From the NCBI RefSeq assembly GCF_048381675.1, contig NZ_JBLWIS010000007.1:62001-126000 (forward strand): a stretch of DNA of 64,000 nt. The letters run 5' to 3'. Position numbers and translations under genes: made by a program. Source of the stretch: Advenella sp048381675. GTDB lineage: Bacteria; Pseudomonadota; Gammaproteobacteria; Burkholderiales; Burkholderiaceae_B. The notes beneath the pieces are model-generated. The model ran no database searches. It was not told the origin of the DNA and was given only the letters and a program-made list of their open reading frames with translations. Numbering within the stretch: position 1 is the first letter of the stretch; each line of letters opens with the position of its first letter. This document shows positions 54,671 to 63,789 of the stretch, in pieces.

Positions 54671-54672
54671 GA

Positions 54673-55674
54673 TCAGTCTCCGTCCGCTTCCAGGATTTTG
54701 CCCACAATGGGCAAGGCACTGAGCAGACTGACATAATAATGGTTGTATAACTGCGTAGCGTTATCATACAAAAGACGGCTCTGCCCGGGCTCAAAAGCAA
54801 AGTCTTTGCTATTTAACGAAGCAAGCCGTGTACTGCCCTGCTCCAGGGTTTGTGTAATTTGCCCGGCCAGTTCACTGGCCTGATACGCCTTGATGACATC
54901 AGACAGGTTAGCATAAGCCTGCTCGCCCATCATCGCCTGATGAACCTGGAAAATCGCCTTGATGGCATCCAGGCTATAACCGCTTAAGGCATATTCGCTA
55001 CGCCCGGCATTGGGCCGGTCTTTATACTTCCGGCTTAAGCCGGCCGGATCACCAATCCGCCACTCTTTGACAGCAAAAACACTGTTTGACAAGGCATGGA
55101 TATACAATGCCAATGCCTTTTCCGGCTCAGCCAGCAAAGCCTTGCGGTTTTGCGCATAAACGGTGGCGATTTCCTGTAGATGCCCGCAAATACTGTCTGC
55201 CATGACAGCCGCAAATGCCAGGTCGCGGGCAGACAAAACGGCATCGGCGTAAAGCAGTGCTTCAAGAGCATTGACTGTTTTAAACGAGTTCTTGAACAGT
55301 GCTTTGTTGGCCGGGCTGCCGGAAGCCAGCTGGCGCTGCATGATGGCGCTTAAATCTTCATTACTGTTATGAAAAACATCAATATAACGCGGCGTGTCCA
55401 GGTAATCGGCATCAAGATCGCCGGCAATATAGGTGACCTCAACTTTCTTCCAGCCAAGCACCAGTTGCCTGAACGCGGCATCAAGCATTTCATTGCCTGA
55501 ACCGGCCGAGGTCTTTTCAAGTTCAAGTTTAAAATTATTGCAAGCATCAACACTATCGTTGGCATTCTGTACAATAACCTTGTCATACACCGATGCCACC
55601 GGCCCCGACAGATCGGGAGCGGCATACACAACGCTTGCATACAACAAGGCGATCAGGGCAAGGACTTGTTTCAT
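54673..55674 (-). CDS. Imelysin-family periplasmic protein (second copy)
   Basis: The 333-residue precursor has a signal peptide (MKQVLALIALLYASVVYAA) and an imelysin-like helical body (VNALEALLYAD, LSGYSLDAIKAIFQVHQAMMG). Imelysin/EfeO-like proteins are periplasmic or outer-membrane-associated and linked to iron uptake; they lack convincing peptidase residues. This copy is divergent from the first and has no GxHxxE motif. The ATG at 55674 overlaps the preceding stop by four bases, while an upstream start would be inside that gene. Confidence 0.82.
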   Translation of the reverse strand: MKQVLALIALLYASVVYAAPDLSGPVASVYDKVIVQNANDSVDACNNFKLELEKTSAGSGNEMLDAAFRQLVLGWKKVEVTYIAGDLDADYLDTPRYIDVFHNSNEDLSAIMQRQLASGSPANKALFKNSFKTVNALEALLYADAVLSARDLAFAAVMADSICGHLQEIATVYAQNRKALLAEPEKALALYIHALSNSVFAVKEWRIGDPAGLSRKYKDRPNAGRSEYALSGYSLDAIKAIFQVHQAMMGEQAYANLSDVIKAYQASELAGQITQTLEQGSTRLASLNSKDFAFEPGQSRLLYDNATQLYNHYYVSLLSALPIVGKILEADGD

Positions 55675-57047
55675 AAAGATTCCAGAAATTGAATAAGTTG
55701 TTCGCGCTGGGAAGCGCTTAGCTGCATGAACGCCTGGCGCGCCGCACCGGCTTCGCCCCCATGCCACAAAATGGCCTCAAGATGGCTGGCAGCACGCCCG
55801 TCATGCAAGTAACGCCAGCCCTTGCGTTTCTTTGTGGCACCACCCCATAAAGGCGCGGTTTTCCATTCGTTGATGCCAGCCTCGAATTCGGGCCGGCCGT
55901 CGGCCAGTTCCGGCCCCATGTCATGCAGCAGAAAATCGCTGTAAGGGAAAATGCCGCTTCCCTTGACGGTTTTGAAAGCGGGACGGTGACACTGGGCACA
56001 GCCAATTGCATTGAACAGTTTTTTACCGGCCGTCACGGCCTGGGGCAAAACATCGCTGTCTTGCCTGGCCGAACCGTTAAGATGGTTAACGTAAAAACTG
56101 ATGGCCTCAAGCCGGCTCATGGGCAAATCCAGGGTTTCACCCCTTGCGGACGGTCTGCCAGCCGGTGCCTGCAAACAGGCGGCCTGAGAAGGCGTACATA
56201 ATTCTTGCGGAAAATAAGGATTACTTAACCCCATGTCATGGGCCGCAGCATCTGCCGTTTGCATCATGACGCTGGACTGGCTGGCCTTGTAACCAAACCG
56301 CCCAAGCATAAAAATCTTGTGCAAGGGATCATAAACCCAATTCGGCCGGCCTGAAATACCATTATTATCCTGGTCCTCAGGGTCGGCCCAGGCCAGGATC
56401 TCCTGTTCAGGAATCTGCTCTATCAGGCCGGTTCCGTTAAGCATGGGTGCCAGGCGCAAACTTAGCGTGGTCTTGGCGTTTAACGGCCCGTAATTAAGTT
56501 GCTCAAGAAATGGGGTATGCCATTTCAGCTCAACCACGCTGCCATCAGGAAACGTAACCTGCTTTACATGACCGGTCAGCCCCGGATGGGCCTCGAACAA
56601 CACGCCACTGATCCCGTTAATGGCAATTTGATATCCATAAACAGGATCAGGTACGGTAATGACGGTTTTGTCACGACCCGCATGCGCCTGAGGCTGGGCA
56701 AGCTTCACCACCAGGGCACGGGAAAGATGGCCGTTTGCATTCAGCAGGCTACCCGTATTTTTTACCTGATGGCAGCTGGCACAGGTATTGCTGTTGAATA
56801 AAGGCCCCAAACCATCCCGGGCAGTGGTAGCGCTGGGAGCCGCCACCCAGGGAACCGAAAAAAAGGATCGGCCGGTTACCAGCAAATCCTCTGCCCCGGC
56901 TGGCAAGGAAGTTTGCTCCGGCTGCGTTTGTGTGGCCGCTTTGACAAGCTGCCCTGCATGAATATTGCCTGCGGCGGGCAAAACCATTAACAATGTCAAC
57001 CCTGTTTTCAAAACGGCCGGACTAAACACTTTTTTCCTTTTATACAA
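55671..57047 (-). CDS. Di-haem DUF1111-type (thiol oxidoreductase-like) protein
   Basis: The 458-residue precursor has a signal peptide and two CxxCH sites, NSNTCASCHQVKN (Cys 89) and IGCAQCHRPAF near 350, with GLGPLFN and DGRAASHLEAILWHGGEA typical of the DUF1111/COG3488 group. The function is thought to be periplasmic electron transfer or peroxide chemistry. The frame opens with TTG at 57047; a GTG at 57029 has AAGG six bases upstream and is an alternative start. It lies five bases after the first imelysin gene. Confidence 0.85.
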   Translation of the reverse strand: MYKRKKVFSPAVLKTGLTLLMVLPAAGNIHAGQLVKAATQTQPEQTSLPAGAEDLLVTGRSFFSVPWVAAPSATTARDGLGPLFNSNTCASCHQVKNTGSLLNANGHLSRALVVKLAQPQAHAGRDKTVITVPDPVYGYQIAINGISGVLFEAHPGLTGHVKQVTFPDGSVVELKWHTPFLEQLNYGPLNAKTTLSLRLAPMLNGTGLIEQIPEQEILAWADPEDQDNNGISGRPNWVYDPLHKIFMLGRFGYKASQSSVMMQTADAAAHDMGLSNPYFPQELCTPSQAACLQAPAGRPSARGETLDLPMSRLEAISFYVNHLNGSARQDSDVLPQAVTAGKKLFNAIGCAQCHRPAFKTVKGSGIFPYSDFLLHDMGPELADGRPEFEAGINEWKTAPLWGGATKKRKGWRYLHDGRAASHLEAILWHGGEAGAARQAFMQLSASQREQLIQFLESL

Positions 57048-57052
57048 ATGCC

Positions 57053-58432
57053 CTAGAGCTGGGTTTCTTCAGCATCAGTAACGTCTGACTCACTTAGTTT
57101 GATATTAAAAGCGGCCGCCACGGGAATCATCAGGTCACCCAGCCTGCGCATGTCATTTTTCATGGAAACAATATTTTTTGCTTCCCCTTTATGCTCGGGC
57201 ATGATCTGGTAATCAAAGTGCATGGTTGATTTTGCCAGGGCATCCATTTTTTCAAGACGCTCCTCGATTTTCGCCATCAGGGCATCAACCTCGGCCTTTT
57301 CCTTGTCATCCAGGGCATCATAAGGAGTCGGGCCGGCTTTCTTCCCATGAATATTGCCTAACAGGACGTCTTTAAAACCCTCATAATTACGCACGATATC
57401 ACGGTGCGTATTATCGGAAAAGCAGGAATGCTCGTCTTCTTCGCTAGGCGTTAACACAGCCACGGCAATACGTTCATTGGCCAGCTCCGACTTGATGAAT
57501 ACCCCCATGCCCGCCAATATCTGGCGCAGTGCAGTTTCGGCGGGAATGTTTTTAGCGGCATTTTCACCCGTTAACTCAGACAGGAGCGCGGCACGATACA
57601 GGCCTTTATTGCCATCCAGCTTGGTGTCCCATGCTCCGGCCACGGTACTGACATCAGCCAGCAGCTTGTTGGTGGCGGCTTGCAGGTAAGCCAGGCGGCG
57701 CTTGGCAAACGGATCTGTGGTAAAGTCGCTTAAAGGACGCTGCCCGGCCGTTTTGGCGCCATTGCTAACCTTGTCTTCAATGAAATTGTTGTAATCCTGG
57801 TCTTGGCCCCAAAGCAGGAACTCAATGGCATGGTAACCCGATGCCACGTTGGCCTCGCCGCCATTTTCGTTCAGCGCATTAAGGGCTTCAACGGTAATTT
57901 CAGTAACATCAACCGCTTTGGCATTTTCGCCACCCGGCGTGAATTTTCCAACAGTATCTATGATGTTGCCGCTGGTGCGGTTGTTATCGGCATCCAGGGT
58001 GTAATCAATCATGTGCTCGTCAAGCGGCCATGCATTGATCTGGCCCTCAAGTGCACCATAAGCATCGGCAACCCAGCCGTCTTCGGCATCAATCGGCCCT
58101 TCGGACAGGCGGAAAACCTCGGTCAGGCCGTAGCTTTCACGTGCCTGCAACCAGGCTTTCTTGGCGGCATCCAGCGTGTCCGCGGTTGGATTTTCAACAA
58201 ATGCATTAATGGCCGTTTGCAGTTTTTCAAGATCCCGGACGCTGTCTGCATAAAACTGATGTGCCTGGGCAGCGTAGGTTTTAAGGACATCACTGGCCAC
58301 GGTTTTTTGCCCGGCGCTTGCCTGCGCTTTGGTATTGGCCTGCACCGGCGCAGACAAAGGCACACTGACGGCCGCCAATGCAAAGGCCGCCATGACACTT
58401 AATGAAATCTTCTTGAAAGTACGAGTATTCAT
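57053..58432 (-). CDS. Imelysin-family iron-regulated periplasmic protein
   Basis: The 459-residue precursor has a signal peptide ending VQANT and the imelysin GxHxxE motif in SGYHAIEFLLWGQD (199-204), characteristic of ICMP/IrpA-type proteins implicated in iron handling. The N-terminal half resembles the first helical bundle and the C-terminal half repeats it (GVFIKSELANERIAVA, EDEHSCFSDNTHRDIV). It is first in the operon, directly behind a promoter and Fur box. Confidence 0.9.
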   Translation of the reverse strand: MNTRTFKKISLSVMAAFALAAVSVPLSAPVQANTKAQASAGQKTVASDVLKTYAAQAHQFYADSVRDLEKLQTAINAFVENPTADTLDAAKKAWLQARESYGLTEVFRLSEGPIDAEDGWVADAYGALEGQINAWPLDEHMIDYTLDADNNRTSGNIIDTVGKFTPGGENAKAVDVTEITVEALNALNENGGEANVASGYHAIEFLLWGQDQDYNNFIEDKVSNGAKTAGQRPLSDFTTDPFAKRRLAYLQAATNKLLADVSTVAGAWDTKLDGNKGLYRAALLSELTGENAAKNIPAETALRQILAGMGVFIKSELANERIAVAVLTPSEEDEHSCFSDNTHRDIVRNYEGFKDVLLGNIHGKKAGPTPYDALDDKEKAEVDALMAKIEERLEKMDALAKSTMHFDYQIMPEHKGEAKNIVSMKNDMRRLGDLMIPVAAAFNIKLSESDVTDAEETQL

Positions 58433-58449
58433 GTGAAATATCCAGAATG

Positions 58450-58468
58450 GTAAATGATAATCGTTATT
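58450..58468. promoter_or_regulatory. Fur box overlapping the imelysin operon transcription start
   Basis: GTAAATGATAATCGTTATT matches the E. coli Fur consensus at 15 of 19 positions, including the core TGATAATCGTTATTA at 12 of 14. It lies just downstream of the minus-strand -10 hexamer and 18 bases before the imelysin start, so bound Fur would block transcription when iron is plentiful. Confidence 0.75.
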
Positions 58469-58498
58469 ATTATAGACATTAAAGTATATGAATGTAAC
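58469..58498 (-). promoter_or_regulatory. Promoter of the imelysin operon
   Basis: On the minus strand, GTTACA (58493-58498, 4 of 6 of consensus) and a perfect TATAAT (58469-58474) lie 18 bases apart. The Fur box covers the expected start of transcription. Confidence 0.6.
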
Positions 58499-58574
58499 GT
58501 TGTTTTAAAAAGTTTATGTTGATATTGATCAAAAACCCCGGCATGTGCACTCCCTATTGCGGCCCAATCCACGA

Positions 58575-58603
58575 TTGCCCTCGCTACACGTTGGTTTTAT
58601 ATA
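58575..58603 (+). promoter_or_regulatory. Possible promoter of the MidA-family gene
   Basis: TTGCCC (58575-58580) and TATATA (58598-58603) are spaced 17 bases apart, each 4 of 6 of consensus. It lies 36 bases before the MidA-family start. Moderate evidence only. Confidence 0.4.
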
Positions 58604-58638
58604 CAATATCCCAACGCATTATTTTTGATTTCAGCACC

Positions 58639-59823
58639 ATGTCCCATCACGCATCCAACAACAGCCTACCTGAAATAGACCCCGCTTCCCTTGAGCACAG
58701 CGCCCGCACCGCCGCCCACCTGAAAAAGCTCGTGGCCAGCCAAGGCAGCCTTTCTTTTCAACAATGGATGCACGAGGCCCTGTACGCCCCCGGGCTAGGC
58801 TACTACACCAGTGGCAATACCAAACTGGGTAATGAACGTGACCAGCCTGTCAGCCACGGCCTGGCCGGTGACTTTACCACCGCCCCCGAATTAAGCCCCT
58901 GGTTTGCCCGTACGCTGGCCCGGCAAATCCGGCAGGTTCATCAGGCAACGGGTACGCTGGATATTCTTGAGTTCGGTGCCGGCTCAGGCATTCTGGCCCA
59001 TGACATATTGCTCGCCCTTGACAACCCCAATATCAATTATTTTATTCTTGAACTTTCACCGGACCTGAAGGCAAGGCAACAGGAAAAACTGTCCGGTTTC
59101 AAGGGACAAGTTCAGTGGCTTGAGCACCTGCCCGAACGCTTTGAAGGGTGCGTAATTGCCAACGAAGTGCTGGATGCCATGCCGGTTATGCTGTTCCAAT
59201 GGGAAAACAATGGCACATTGGCGGAAAAGCGGGTAACCCTGGACGCCAACGGCCATTTCATCCTGACCAACCAGCCTGCCCCTGCCCTGCTGGCTGAAAA
59301 AATGGCCAGCCGCATGCCCGCCTTTGCCGGCTATACCTCTGAAATAAACCTGCAGGCCGAGACCTGGATTCATGAAATGGGACGCTGGCTGACCAAAGGC
59401 GTGGCTTTTTTAATTGATTATGGTTTTCCACAAAAAGAGTATTACCACCCCCAACGGGCCCAGGGAACATTGATGTGCCACTTGCGCCATCATGCCCACG
59501 GCAATCCGCTGGTCTATCCGGGCATCCAGGATATTACCGCCCATGTGGATTTCACGGCCATGGCCGATGCCGCCCTTGAAGGCGGACTGGAAGTCCTGGG
59601 CTATACCTCACAGGCCAACTTCCTGCTCAACTGTGGACTGATGGAACTGCTCTCAAGCCTGGACCCACAAGATGCCATCCGGTACGCAAAAGAAATCGGC
59701 CCGGTACAAAAGCTGCTGTCCGAAGCCGAAATGGGTGAACTGTTCAAGGTTTTGGCTATCGGGTTTGACATTGATGAGCCCTTGATGGGCTTCTCCCGTG
59801 GTGACCGTCGCCATATGCTTTAA
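58639..59823 (+). CDS. MidA/NDUFAF7-family SAM-dependent methyltransferase
   Basis: COG1565 methyltransferase, related to the mitochondrial complex I assembly arginine methyltransferase NDUFAF7. The 394-residue protein has YAPGLGYYTSG, GDFTTAPELSPWFART, SAM motif LEFGAGSGILAHDIL and IANEVLDAMPV, plus FLIDYGFPQKEYYHPQR; all are family signatures. The ATG at 58639 is chosen over a start 41 codons upstream. It converges with cca and is divergent from the imelysin operon. Confidence 0.88.
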   Translation: MSHHASNNSLPEIDPASLEHSARTAAHLKKLVASQGSLSFQQWMHEALYAPGLGYYTSGNTKLGNERDQPVSHGLAGDFTTAPELSPWFARTLARQIRQVHQATGTLDILEFGAGSGILAHDILLALDNPNINYFILELSPDLKARQQEKLSGFKGQVQWLEHLPERFEGCVIANEVLDAMPVMLFQWENNGTLAEKRVTLDANGHFILTNQPAPALLAEKMASRMPAFAGYTSEINLQAETWIHEMGRWLTKGVAFLIDYGFPQKEYYHPQRAQGTLMCHLRHHAHGNPLVYPGIQDITAHVDFTAMADAALEGGLEVLGYTSQANFLLNCGLMELLSSLDPQDAIRYAKEIGPVQKLLSEAEMGELFKVLAIGFDIDEPLMGFSRGDRRHML

Positions 59824-59834
59824 AAGCAAACCAT

Positions 59835-61004
59835 TCAGGATTGAACCAGATATTCATATACCGATTCAACCCGTGCCTGCCTGACCGCATCCTTGATCAA
59901 ACGGGGCTGGCCGACATGTTCACGGGCAATGGCACCGGCATCGGTTTCCCGGGCACGGTCAAGACACATGCGCCAGACAGACGCAAGCACCCCAACACCA
60001 CCCTTATCTGCTTCAGCTTCTGAAACCGTTTGCACACATGCACACGCTATCACCAGATCCATGAAGCGCTCCGGCTTACGAATGCCGTCACAGCGCTCGA
60101 TAATGCCCACGATTCGGTCGGCCCTTTCCAGGCAATTGTCAGGCTGCCATTGTGCCAGCACCCCGATTTCAGCCCTGGCAATCTGCAACAAACGGGCATA
60201 ATCAAGGCAATCATTTGGCACTCGCAGGTGCCTGGACAAGCCTTCCACATCAGGGGAATCAAGACATAAAATCGCAAAACGCGACGGCAACGGCAAACCG
60301 CACCCATGCGCGGCATCCAGCAAAGCGGCAATCCGTTGGTTCCATACCAGCTGAGGCATCACCCGGGGCAAGGCATTGACATCCGCAAGCAGATTGAACA
60401 TTCTGGATGGTTTTTCATACAGCATGCCACGGGAAACTTCTTTCCAGACCCGCTCCGGCACCAGGGCATCCACTTCACCGTTGTCGACCATCTCCCGGCA
60501 CAATTGACGGGTTTCATCTGCCAGACTGAACTGGCTGAATCGAGCGGCAAAACGGGCCACCCGCAAAATCCTGACCGGGTCTTCGATGAAGGCCTCACCC
60601 ACATGCCGAAACAAACGTGCCTGCAAATCCGCCTGCCCGTTCAAGGGATCAATGATGTTCCCGTCCCTGTCCTGCGCCATGGCATTGATGGTGAGATCGC
60701 GCCGTTTCAGGTCGTCTTCAAGGCGGACATCCTTGCCGGTGTAAAATGTAAAGCCCTGGTAACCACGTCCCGATTTTCTTTCAGTACGGGCCAGTGCATA
60801 TTCTTCTTTGGTTTGCGGATGCAAAAACACCGGAAAGTCACCGCCCACGGGAATAAACCCGCGAGCGGTCATGTCTTCGGGTTCGGCACCCACCACCACC
60901 CAATCCTTGTCACCTTCCGGCAGGCCCAGCAAGCGGTCGCGTACCGCACCACCCACAATATAAACATCCAGGCCTTCCAGACAATTGCTTTGCTTACTTC
61001 CCAC
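59835..61004 (-). CDS. cca: tRNA nucleotidyltransferase (CCA-adding, class II)
   Basis: Adds or repairs the tRNA 3' CCA. The 389-residue protein has the class II head IVGGAVRDRLLG (18-23 region) and the catalytic DKDWVVVG (32-39), then RRDLTINAMA and the neck motif GEAFIEDPVRILRVARFAARF (part). It lacks the C-terminal HD phosphohydrolase domain of E. coli Cca. The start is GTG with AGCAGG upstream. Upstream neighbours slt and 5-formyl-THF cyclo-ligase match Bordetella-type order. Confidence 0.95.
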   Translation of the reverse strand: MGSKQSNCLEGLDVYIVGGAVRDRLLGLPEGDKDWVVVGAEPEDMTARGFIPVGGDFPVFLHPQTKEEYALARTERKSGRGYQGFTFYTGKDVRLEDDLKRRDLTINAMAQDRDGNIIDPLNGQADLQARLFRHVGEAFIEDPVRILRVARFAARFSQFSLADETRQLCREMVDNGEVDALVPERVWKEVSRGMLYEKPSRMFNLLADVNALPRVMPQLVWNQRIAALLDAAHGCGLPLPSRFAILCLDSPDVEGLSRHLRVPNDCLDYARLLQIARAEIGVLAQWQPDNCLERADRIVGIIERCDGIRKPERFMDLVIACACVQTVSEAEADKGGVGVLASVWRMCLDRARETDAGAIAREHVGQPRLIKDAVRQARVESVYEYLVQS

Positions 61005-61025
61005 TTGAACCTGCTCCAGTCATGG

Positions 61026-63083
61026 CTATGGCGTAACCGTGCCCAACCGTTGCACCAATGATTGCGGCTCCCCGGTGAACAGGGTCGCGTACCAAGTCGC
61101 ATTAGACATGACATGCTTTACATAAAGCCGGGTTTCGGTAAACGGAATGGTTTCGGCAAAAATGGCCCCTTCCACCGGTCCCGATAAACTGCTGCGCCAG
61201 CGTTTGGGACGATTCGGGCCGGCATTATAGCCAGCCGTGGCCAATACCTCGGAGTTGCCCAAATCACTCTTCACCATGCTCAGGTAAGACGTGCCCAACA
61301 CCGTATTGGTTTCAAACTCGTTCACATCACTCAATGAAAAGTCAGACATGCCAATTTTATTAGCCACCATCCGTGCCGTACCGGGCATGACCTGCATCAG
61401 GCCAGCCGCCCCCACCTGGGAACGGGCAACCGGCACAAACCGGGATTCCTGCCTGATCAGGCCATACACCCACGCCGGGTCGAGCCCCACATTACGTGCC
61501 TGCTGGCCAACTTTCCCTTCGAAAGGAGCCAGGTATCGCTGCCTGAAATTGATATCACCCTGTGTGAGCAAAGAGGTATTAATGGCCCGGTCATAAACAT
61601 TCTCCTGCACGGCCCATTCGGCCGCCGCAATCAGTTCACGGTCATTCAGGCCCTTGATGGCAAAATTCCATTCGGCAACCGCTTCGGGTCGCCAGCCCAG
61701 ATTGAACAGGCTGACAGCACGCTGCAAGCCACGGTTCTGCCTGATATGCGCCAACTCGGCCGCATTACTGGCCGGCGGCTGGGGTGGCAGGGTAATTTTA
61801 CGGCCCAATGCCTCGGTAGCCAGTTGCCCATAAAAACCATGGTCCTCATTGGCAACTGCCTCAAATCCCTGGCGGGCAGCCCCTGTATTACCCATGGCCT
61901 GCTGGGCACGGGCTTTCCAGTATTTCCAGGTAGGTTCCTGCTGTTGCCCTGGCGGCATCATGCCAATGGTTTTAACCACCCAAGGCCAGTCTATGCGCGG
62001 TTGACGCAAAGCCGCACGAACACGCCAGGCGTGATTGTATTCACTTAAACGAAAGTCTTCACCAGCCTGGCGGTACCATTGGTCCGCGCGGTCTTCCAGG
62101 TTCAATACGGAAACCAGGCCAAACTGGGCAAGGATCCACTGTCGGTTCTCAGCTGAAACCAGCGTGTTGCCGTCACCCTGCAAAAACGCATAGCCGCCTT
62201 CACGGTCTTGCCTGGCCAAACGGCTGAATGCCAAGGTTCTTAATTCTTCCTGCTGGCGGCTTTGTGGCTTACCGCTTTGACCCGACAGCCAGGCTTTGGG
62301 ATTGGCCATGAGCGCATCGTAATCTTTCATTTGCGCGGGGCTGAACAACATGGCCGCATAACGCCGGGCATTTGCCTTGTTGTCATATTCAATATCATCT
62401 CGCAACAAGGGCTGGATATGATCCCATTGCAGCACTTTTGCGGCATACAGCTGCGCCATCATATCCCAGCAAGCGGCGCCAGGCTTGAATGCACTGATTG
62501 CCTGGCTGGCGCTGACACGGTCATTGCCCATATGCCGGGCATGCAAAATGGCGCAATCCACTTGTGCACTATTCAAATTCACATTGCCCAGTTTGCGCAC
62601 CGTGGCAAAGTCCTTGGTGCGTGCTGCCTCGAGTATCCAGTCGGCTTTCAAGCGCTCATGCAAATAAGGATTCTGGCTTTGCTCAAGAAAAGCCAGAATT
62701 TCATTGGCTGGAATAGGTGCTGACCTGCTTCTGATTTGATTGCGCAAGTACCAGAACATGGGGTACTCGCCCAGCTCATGATCATCACGGGCCTGCTGGG
62801 CAAACACGGGCAATTGCGCCCAATTTTTTGCCTGCATGGCCTCGTAAGCGGAAATCACGGCATTGCGTGCCGTGGCAGGCACTTGTACCGGCGCGCCATA
62901 ATATTGCACCGATGACGCGAGCCGGCCTTCAATTTTCTTTTCAGCGGCCGAGGTCGAGGTTTCGGCACAGGCCGTTAACAACAACATCACGGGAAGCAAG
63001 CCCACCTGCCAACGGGGCGCCTGTTTCTTGAAAAGGCCCCAACGTGTTATTCTTGTTTTTCTTGAATGATTACTTCCTGTCAT
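61026..63083 (-). CDS. slt: Soluble-type lytic murein transglycosylase (Slt70-like) lipoprotein
   Basis: Cleaves peptidoglycan glycan strands. The 685-residue precursor has a lipobox LLLTAC near 36-40, so it is probably a lipoprotein, unlike E. coli Slt. A long alpha-superhelical U domain precedes the C-terminal SLT domain with catalytic Glu in RQESRFVPVARSQVGAAG near 545, then LMQVMPGTA and GYNAGPNRPKRW. The ATG at 63083 has GGGGA six bases upstream and replaces a TTG at 63095. cca follows 21 bases downstream. Confidence 0.93.
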   Translation of the reverse strand: MTGSNHSRKTRITRWGLFKKQAPRWQVGLLPVMLLLTACAETSTSAAEKKIEGRLASSVQYYGAPVQVPATARNAVISAYEAMQAKNWAQLPVFAQQARDDHELGEYPMFWYLRNQIRSRSAPIPANEILAFLEQSQNPYLHERLKADWILEAARTKDFATVRKLGNVNLNSAQVDCAILHARHMGNDRVSASQAISAFKPGAACWDMMAQLYAAKVLQWDHIQPLLRDDIEYDNKANARRYAAMLFSPAQMKDYDALMANPKAWLSGQSGKPQSRQQEELRTLAFSRLARQDREGGYAFLQGDGNTLVSAENRQWILAQFGLVSVLNLEDRADQWYRQAGEDFRLSEYNHAWRVRAALRQPRIDWPWVVKTIGMMPPGQQQEPTWKYWKARAQQAMGNTGAARQGFEAVANEDHGFYGQLATEALGRKITLPPQPPASNAAELAHIRQNRGLQRAVSLFNLGWRPEAVAEWNFAIKGLNDRELIAAAEWAVQENVYDRAINTSLLTQGDINFRQRYLAPFEGKVGQQARNVGLDPAWVYGLIRQESRFVPVARSQVGAAGLMQVMPGTARMVANKIGMSDFSLSDVNEFETNTVLGTSYLSMVKSDLGNSEVLATAGYNAGPNRPKRWRSSLSGPVEGAIFAETIPFTETRLYVKHVMSNATWYATLFTGEPQSLVQRLGTVTP

Positions 63084-63106
63084 TTTGATCCCCAAAACCG
63101 ATACCT

Positions 63107-63721
63107 ATGAACATAACCCGAACAGCACGCATGAACAATCAGGAAATACGCAAGTCGCTGACGGCTTCCCGCCAGGCATTGGCGGCATCAACCCGTAAAC
63201 AATACAGCGACCAGATACGGCAACACTTCATGACCTGGTTCAGGCAGTTTATCCAGACACATCCACAACCCTCATGCCGGATTGCCGGATTTTGGCCCAT
63301 CAAAGAAGAACCCGACCTGATCCCCCTGTTAACCGAGCTGGATCAACTGGGCCATGAAATTAGTTTGCCCTGCATAACGGCACTGGACAGTTCACTTGAA
63401 TTTTACCGCTGGACGGCAACAACGCCATTACAACCGGGCAAGTTCAATATACCCGAGCCCCAATTAAGTGAAAAATCATTACCTGCCGATATCATACTGG
63501 TGCCAACCTTGGGCTTTACCCGCGACGGGCACAGGATTGGATACGGCAAAGGCTATTATGACCGCACCCTGGCAAAACTGCACGAAAAAGGACACGCGTT
63601 CATCAAAATCGGCATTGCCTGGGACGAAGGCGAAATTACCGTTCCTTATCTCCCGGAACCCCATGATATCCCGCTTGACCATATCCTCACGCCCTCAGGC
63701 CTGCATACGCCAACCAAATAA
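63107..63721 (+). CDS. 5-formyltetrahydrofolate cyclo-ligase
   Basis: ATP-dependent enzyme recycling 5-formyl-THF to 5,10-methenyl-THF. The 204-residue protein has the N-terminal KSLTASRQALAAS helix and the phosphate/ATP motif LGFTRDGHRIGYGKGYYDR. Neither the ATG at 63107 nor one at 63131 has a clear ribosome site, so the start is uncertain. It is divergent from slt across 23 bases and converges on metF, a folate-pathway neighbour. Confidence 0.93.
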   Translation: MNITRTARMNNQEIRKSLTASRQALAASTRKQYSDQIRQHFMTWFRQFIQTHPQPSCRIAGFWPIKEEPDLIPLLTELDQLGHEISLPCITALDSSLEFYRWTATTPLQPGKFNIPEPQLSEKSLPADIILVPTLGFTRDGHRIGYGKGYYDRTLAKLHEKGHAFIKIGIAWDEGEITVPYLPEPHDIPLDHILTPSGLHTPTK

Positions 63722-63789
63722 ATGTCTTGGCGGGCAGGACTGGGACGGTTATCACGATACCCAACCGGGCCATAACCGGTATCGCTTGA

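Noticed and set aside
60306..61061. 251-codon plus-strand frame opposite cca
   Set aside because: Antisense to conserved cca catalytic motifs; no recognisable protein features.
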